From Rhodospirillales bacterium URHD0017 (GTDB lineage: Bacteria; Pseudomonadota; Alphaproteobacteria; Reyranellales; Reyranellaceae), in assembly GCA_900110395.1 (NCBI GenBank), contig FODP01000003.1, forward strand, positions 310,001-374,000: a stretch of DNA of 64,000 nt. The letters are read 5' to 3'. A program made the position numbers and the translations under genes. Below the pieces are notes generated by a model. It was given only the letters and a program-made list of their open reading frames with translations. It was not told where the DNA came from and did no database searches. Positions 59,682 through 64,000 of this stretch are shown in pieces. Positions within the stretch are counted from its first letter, which is position 1; each line of letters begins with the position of its first letter.

Positions 59682-60830
59682 TCAGGGAAAGGCCGGGACG
59701 GCAGGGAAACCCAGCAGCATCCGGCCCGCGCTCTGCCAGGTGCCTTGCGACAGGAAGGTATGCTGGGTGACCACCAGGGAATCCTGAAGCGACTGGGCCA
59801 GGGGATGATCGGTGAAGATGCCCACGGTGCCGGAGATCTCGTAGGCCATGCGCGCCGCATCGGCCCCCGCCTTGGCCGCGTGCGTCGCACTCAGCCGCAA
59901 CAGGGTATGCAGATCGCGCTCCAGCCTCTCGCCACGACACAGTGCGTCATAGGCGGTATCGGTCGCCTCGTAGAAGAAGGCGCGCGCCGAACGCAACATC
60001 GCCTCGGCCTTGGCGAGATCGGCCTGAACGTAGTGCCGTTCGGACATGGCCGGCGCGCCGGTGATCGATGCGCGGCCGGCCGCCATCGCCTTCACCTCGT
60101 CGAGCGCGGCACGAGCCGTGCCGAGACCGACTGCCGCCAGCGACTGCGCCGCCAGCGCCAGCGTGGGATAGCGATAGAGCGGTCCGTCGAGGGCCGAGGG
60201 CGCCCCGCGGGCGAAGGTCCACGCCTCGGGCACCACGACATCCTTGACGACGATGTCGTGGCTGCCGGTTCCCTGCAGGCCATTGACGTTCCAGTTCTCC
60301 ACGATCGAGACGCGCTCGCGGGGCAGCACGGCCATGCGCGGCAGGCCGCCCGGTTCGGATCCGCCGGGCACGCTGATCCCGACCGCGATCAGGTTGGCCG
60401 CGGTGCAGCCGCTCGCCCAACTCCACCGGCCATCGACCCTGAAGTCGCCATCAACCGGAACCGCCGGCCGCTGCGGGTAGAGGCCGCCTGCCATGATGAC
60501 GTCGGGACCAGCCGCATAGATCTTCTCGAGCGTGGCGACCGGCAGCGCCGACAGATAGATCGCGGCATGGCCGAAGCTTGCCACCCAGCCGCTCGATCCA
60601 TCTGCCGACGCGATGCGCTCCACCAGCCGATAGAAATCTGACGGCGTCGCCTCATCGCCGCCAAATCGGCGCGCCACGAGCATGCGGAACACACCGGCCT
60701 GCTTCATCAACTCGACAATGTCGCTGTCCAACCGACGGCGTGCGGCGAAATCGCGACGACGCGCCTTCACCTCCGACAGAAGCCGTTGCAGTGCCTCGAC
60801 CGGGCCGTCGATCGTAGTCTGTCCTGCCAT
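59682..60830 (-). CDS. Acyl-CoA dehydrogenase-fold flavoprotein (group D flavin monooxygenase-like)
   Basis: A 382-residue protein of the acyl-CoA dehydrogenase fold. Marks are GVFRMLVARRFGG, ERIASADGSSGWVA, WSWASGCTAANL and NGLQGTGSHDIVVKDV, followed by a C-terminal helical bundle. The SSGWVAS segment and lack of the usual catalytic Glu context suggest a relative of HsaA/DszC-type monooxygenases or nitroalkane oxidase-like proteins. It is divergent from an acyl-CoA synthetase gene, with a shared promoter region. Confidence 0.85.
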   Translation of the reverse strand: MAGQTTIDGPVEALQRLLSEVKARRRDFAARRRLDSDIVELMKQAGVFRMLVARRFGGDEATPSDFYRLVERIASADGSSGWVASFGHAAIYLSALPVATLEKIYAAGPDVIMAGGLYPQRPAVPVDGDFRVDGRWSWASGCTAANLIAVGISVPGGSEPGGLPRMAVLPRERVSIVENWNVNGLQGTGSHDIVVKDVVVPEAWTFARGAPSALDGPLYRYPTLALAAQSLAAVGLGTARAALDEVKAMAAGRASITGAPAMSERHYVQADLAKAEAMLRSARAFFYEATDTAYDALCRGERLERDLHTLLRLSATHAAKAGADAARMAYEISGTVGIFTDHPLAQSLQDSLVVTQHTFLSQGTWQSAGRMLLGFPAVPAFP

Positions 60831-60882
60831 AGGGATCTCCTCTGGTCGTCGACAGCGTTCCGACGCGACGTGGCTATCAACA

Positions 60883-60899
60883 TTTAACCCGATGGTAAA
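60883..60899. promoter_or_regulatory. Imperfect inverted repeat between divergent catabolic genes
   Basis: TTTAACC-CGAT-GGTAAA is a near-palindrome in the 177-bp region between the flavoprotein (start 60830) and the acyl-CoA synthetase (start 61008). The place and style fit an operator for a TetR-like repressor, which often controls such pairs. No regulator gene is adjacent in the window. Confidence 0.35.
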
Positions 60900-61007
60900 C
60901 TGTTTTCCGCCGCCCGCGTTGTGTTCTCACAGCGGTATTTCCTGCAGCGAGAGAGCAGCCTTGCCGAGGCTTGCGAGGGTGAAGTCCATCCGGTTCTATG
61001 CGGCGCG

Positions 61008-62549
61008 ATGCATCCCTACATTCACGCCAAGGCTCACCCCGACAAGCCCGCCTACATCATGGCGGCCAGCGGCGAGACGGTGACGTATCGCCAGCTCGAC
61101 GAACAATCCAACCGTATCGCGCAACTATTCCGCTCGCTCGGCCTTGAGGTCGGCGACCATGTCGCGCTGTTCCTCGAGAACAACGCCCGGTTCTTCGAGA
61201 TCTGCTGGGCGGCCCAGCGCTCGGGCCTGGTCTACACCGCGATCAGCTCGCGGCTGACCTCAGCGGAGGTCGACTACATCGTCGGTGACTGCGGCGCCAA
61301 GCTCTTCATCACGTCCAAGTATCTCGCCGACAAGGCCGCGGAACTGGCGCCGCTGATGAAAGGCGCGCCCCGCCGCTACATGATCGACGGTACGATCGCG
61401 GGCTACGAGTCCTGGGAGCAAACGGTTGCGCGCTTCCCCGCGACGCCGATCGCCGACCAGACCGCAGGCCATGACATGCTCTACTCGTCGGGCACGACCG
61501 GCCAGCCCAAGGGCGTGCTGCCGGTCGTCGAGCCGCAGGCGATCGATTTCGACAATCCGCTGCTCGCGATCACACGCAAGCTCTACGGCATGGACGAGAA
61601 CACCGTCTATCTCTCGCCGGCGCCGCTCTATCACGCAGCTCCCTTGCGCTTCAACATGAGCGTCATGCGGCTCGGCGGCACCTCGGTGATCATGGAGCAT
61701 TTCGACGCCGAGGAGTTTTTGAGGCTGGTCGGCAAGTACAGGATCACGCACACCCAGCTCGTGCCGACGATGTTCGTGCGTTTCCTGAAACTGCCCGACG
61801 CGGTGCGCCTGAAGTACGACGTGTCGCCGTTGAAGTGCGCCATCCACGCCGCCGCGCCCTGCCCCATCCCGACCAAGGAGAAGATGATCGAATGGTGGGG
61901 GCCGATCGTGTGGGAGTACTACGGCGGCACCGAAGGTAACGGCCTCACCATGTGCAATGCCAACGAATGGATGGCGCACAAGGGCACGGTCGGCCGCGCC
62001 GTCGTCGGCACGCTCCGGATCTGCGACGAGGACGGCAACGAACTGCCCCAGGGCGAGGCCGGCATCGTCTATTTCGCCGACGGCCGGCCGTTCCAGTATC
62101 ACAACGATCCCAAGAAGACCGCCGAATCACGCAACGCCAAAGGTTGGACCACGCTGGGCGACGTGGGCTACGTCGACGCCGACGGCTTCCTGCACCTCAC
62201 CGACCGCAAGGCCTTCATGATCATCTCGGGCGGGGTGAACATCTACCCGCAGGAGGCCGAGAACCTCCTGATCACCCATCCCAGGGTCATGGACTGCGCC
62301 GTGTTCGGCGTGCCCAATCCCGACTTCGGCGAGGAAGTGAAGGCCGTCGTCCAGCCGCGCGACATGGCAGACGCCGGACCGGCGCTGGCCGAGGAACTCC
62401 TGGCCTTCTGCCGCCAGCATCTCTCCGCCATCAAATGCCCGCGCAGCATCGACTTCGAGGCCGAGCTGCCGCGCCATCCGACGGGCAAGCTCTATAAGCG
62501 CCTGCTGCGCGACCGCTACTGGAAGGGGCGCGACAGCAAGATCGTGTAG
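61008..62549 (+). CDS. Acyl-CoA synthetase (AMP-forming)
   Basis: A 513-residue ANL-superfamily enzyme that activates a carboxylic acid to its CoA thioester. Motifs are the P-loop YSSGTTGQPKG, YYGGTEGNG, the GDVGYVDADGFLHLTDRKAFM hinge (split: GDVGYVDADG, LTDRKAFMI) and the C-terminal PTGKLYKRLL with the catalytic Lys. The ATG at 61008 gives the common MHPYIHAKAHPDKPAYI opening; the longer frame from 60921 is not needed. With the divergent flavoprotein it probably starts the breakdown of an aromatic or branched acid. Confidence 0.93.
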   Translation: MHPYIHAKAHPDKPAYIMAASGETVTYRQLDEQSNRIAQLFRSLGLEVGDHVALFLENNARFFEICWAAQRSGLVYTAISSRLTSAEVDYIVGDCGAKLFITSKYLADKAAELAPLMKGAPRRYMIDGTIAGYESWEQTVARFPATPIADQTAGHDMLYSSGTTGQPKGVLPVVEPQAIDFDNPLLAITRKLYGMDENTVYLSPAPLYHAAPLRFNMSVMRLGGTSVIMEHFDAEEFLRLVGKYRITHTQLVPTMFVRFLKLPDAVRLKYDVSPLKCAIHAAAPCPIPTKEKMIEWWGPIVWEYYGGTEGNGLTMCNANEWMAHKGTVGRAVVGTLRICDEDGNELPQGEAGIVYFADGRPFQYHNDPKKTAESRNAKGWTTLGDVGYVDADGFLHLTDRKAFMIISGGVNIYPQEAENLLITHPRVMDCAVFGVPNPDFGEEVKAVVQPRDMADAGPALAEELLAFCRQHLSAIKCPRSIDFEAELPRHPTGKLYKRLLRDRYWKGRDSKIV

Positions 62550-62681
62550 TGACAGCATTGCTTGCACGCGGTCGAAGCGATGCAAGCATTGGTGCGGCTG
62601 CCGCCGGGACCTCTAGATGTGCCCCCTTCTGGAGCGCCAAAAGTCGCAATAGCGAAACGCGATGGCATCAAAGCAAAAAAC

Positions 62682-62711
62682 TAACTATAGTTATTGACAA
62701 GCACTACAGTT
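62682..62711. promoter_or_regulatory. Palindrome and repeated half-site in an AT-rich patch
   Basis: TAACTATAGTTA (62682-62693) is a perfect 12-bp palindrome. It overlaps ACTATAGTT (62684-62692), which recurs as ACTACAGTT (62703-62711) 19 bp further on. TTGACA (62694-62699), a good -35 box, lies between them, but no convincing -10 is found at normal spacing. This AT-rich patch lies between the ends of two convergent genes. Confidence 0.35.
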
Positions 62712-62811
62712 CACGGCAGAGTACGGCCGTCTGTCGCTCTTTCTCATCGTTTATCCGATCGATACTGCGTGAGCGCGGCCGCTCGTGCCCGGCAGCGGCT
62801 CGCCCGTGCTC

Positions 62812-64000
62812 CTAGGTCGCGACGCCGATGCCGCGCTGGTCGAGGAAGCGGTACCAGGTGATGAAAGCGGCGAGATAGAGCTTGTTCAGCCCGTGAAAGG
62901 GCAATGGCTTCAATGCCGTCGGCGGCAAGGGCAGCGCCGCCGGATCGCCCGAGGCAATGTAGGCCGCCATCGCCCGCCCCATCGCCGACTGCAGCGCTAC
63001 GCCGCGGCCCATGCAGCCGATGTCGATCAGCAGCCCCGGCGCCGGCTCGTGCAGATGAGGCAGGTGATCGCGCGTGGCCGCGACCCGGCCGCCCCAGCGA
63101 TAGTCGATGGCGACGCCCTTCAGCTGCGGGAAGACCCGGCCCATCATCGTCTCCAGATGCTGCCAGTCCTGCGGGCCGTCGGGCTCGCGCATCGGCCCGC
63201 GTCCGCCGAGCAGAAAGCGGCCGGTATGGTCGAGACGGTAATAGAGCACGACACGCCGCGAATCGGACGTCGCCTGGCCGCCGGGCAGGATCGACTTGCG
63301 GACATTGTCCGACAGGGGCCTGGTCGCGATCTGGAAGGAGTTGGCGGCGATGATGGTCTGGCGCAGCCTGGGCCACAGGTCGCCGGTATAGCCGTTGGTC
63401 GCCAGCACCACGCGATCGGCCGTCAGCGTAGGGCCACTGGCCGTGCTCACGACCCATTTGCCGTTGTCGCGGGCGAGTCCGGTCGCTTGTGTCCCGCCGT
63501 GGATCGCAGCGCCGGCCGCGAGTGCCGCCCGCGCGAGGCCGCGGGCATAGGCCAGCGGCTGGACCACGCCGCCACGACGATCGATCCACGAGCAGAGATA
63601 CTGGTCGGTGCCGATGTGCTGCGCGGTCTCGGCCTTGTCGAGCAGGGCCACCGGGGCGCCGCGCCGCTCCCACTGCGCGACGCGCGACCGGAGCGGGCCG
63701 ACCATGTCGGCGGCATGCGCGCTCTGGATCCAGCCGTTGCGCGTGCTGGGCACGTCCATGCGATGCTTGTCGATCAGCTCCCACACGACGTCCGCCGTGC
63801 GGCTGGCGAAATCGACGAGGCGCGGACCGCGCTCGGGCCCGAACATGGTTTCGAGCTCGTCGGGATCGAACTTCAGGCCGGGGATCACCTGGCCGCCGTT
63901 GCGGCCGGAGCCGCCGAAGCCCGGCTCCCTCGCCTCGAGCACGACGGCCTTGATGCCGCGTTCCGCCAGATGCAACGCCGTCGACAGGCCGCAGTAACCG
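62812..64000 (-). CDS. FAD-dependent amine/amino-acid oxidoreductase (DAO family), 5' end cut
   Basis: At least 396 codons of a DAO-family flavoprotein. The start lies beyond the window; the frame runs through GYCGLSTALHLAERG, so the FAD-binding GxGxxG is just outside or cut. Visible marks are AVVLEAREPGFGGSGRNGGQ, DRVVLATNGYTG, the substrate-domain GRFLLGGRGPM and the C-terminal CMGRGVALQSAMGRAMA flavin-binding stretch. The sequence resembles gamma-glutamylputrescine oxidase/PuuB-like oxidases, but the substrate is not proven. Confidence 0.88.
   Translation of the reverse strand, partial: GYCGLSTALHLAERGIKAVVLEAREPGFGGSGRNGGQVIPGLKFDPDELETMFGPERGPRLVDFASRTADVVWELIDKHRMDVPSTRNGWIQSAHAADMVGPLRSRVAQWERRGAPVALLDKAETAQHIGTDQYLCSWIDRRGGVVQPLAYARGLARAALAAGAAIHGGTQATGLARDNGKWVVSTASGPTLTADRVVLATNGYTGDLWPRLRQTIIAANSFQIATRPLSDNVRKSILPGGQATSDSRRVVLYYRLDHTGRFLLGGRGPMREPDGPQDWQHLETMMGRVFPQLKGVAIDYRWGGRVAATRDHLPHLHEPAPGLLIDIGCMGRGVALQSAMGRAMAAYIASGDPAALPLPPTALKPLPFHGLNKLYLAAFITWYRFLDQRGIGVAT

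Overview
The window is GC-rich chromosomal DNA from an alphaproteobacterium. The main reasons are four sites that match the alphaproteobacterial general-stress sigma factor (EcfG) consensus exactly, a second TssC-like sheath gene together with TagJ in the type VI locus, a HWE-family histidine kinase, and a Bug/TctC solute receptor. The genus cannot be read from the sequence; a soil or freshwater relative of Reyranella or Bradyrhizobium would fit, but that is inference.

Positions 1-7.5 kb hold ordinary chromosomal genes: the 3' end of a TctC-type receptor gene, a tight five-gene leftward operon (SGNH-hydrolase-like membrane protein, CitE-like lyase, DLPYG-type RNA methylase-like protein, luciferase-like flavin oxidoreductase, D-2-hydroxyacid dehydrogenase), an OmpA-family porin and a small secreted protein.

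Positions 7.5-37.8 kb hold a complete type VI secretion system (T6SS) in alternating blocks: ppkA leftward; clpV-hcp rightward; tssA leftward; tssB-tssC-tssC2-tagJ-tssE-tssF-tssG-methyltransferase-vgrG-adaptor-PAAR rightward; and fha-tssJ-tssK-tssL-tssM-tagF-pppA leftward. All structural parts are intact. The kinase PpkA, phosphatase PppA, FHA protein and TagF form the threonine-phosphorylation control circuit. Its likely substrate is the Thr-rich N-terminus of TssL. The unusual parts are a class I methyltransferase with a regulatory domain, translationally coupled to tssG; a TolA-like repeat plus peptidoglycan-binding tail on PpkA; and, beside the locus, a signal-less glucosaminidase facing a small exported protein. 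A metzincin-like protease gene with a frameshifted 5' end follows.

Positions 39-41.6 kb carry a CapA-like protein, a short-chain dehydrogenase and a small membrane protein. From 41.67 to 59.63 kb the sequence looks like a decayed genomic island. It is bounded by a 57-bp 3' fragment of a tRNA-Leu and by an intact tRNA-Leu(CAA) in the same orientation. It contains duplicated segments, several frameshifted pseudogenes, many tiny secreted or membrane proteins, two PRC-barrel proteins, a LigD-type DNA ligase, a HWE kinase with its receiver, a SemiSWEET transporter and an acyltransferase. Exact EcfG promoters lie in two divergent intergenic regions, one of them a bidirectional palindrome, so the island probably serves the general stress response.

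Positions 59.7-64 kb return to catabolic genes: an acyl-CoA dehydrogenase-fold flavoprotein divergent from an acyl-CoA synthetase, and a FAD-dependent amine/amino-acid oxidase cut by the window end. No CRISPR array, rRNA, IS transposase or integrase was seen.
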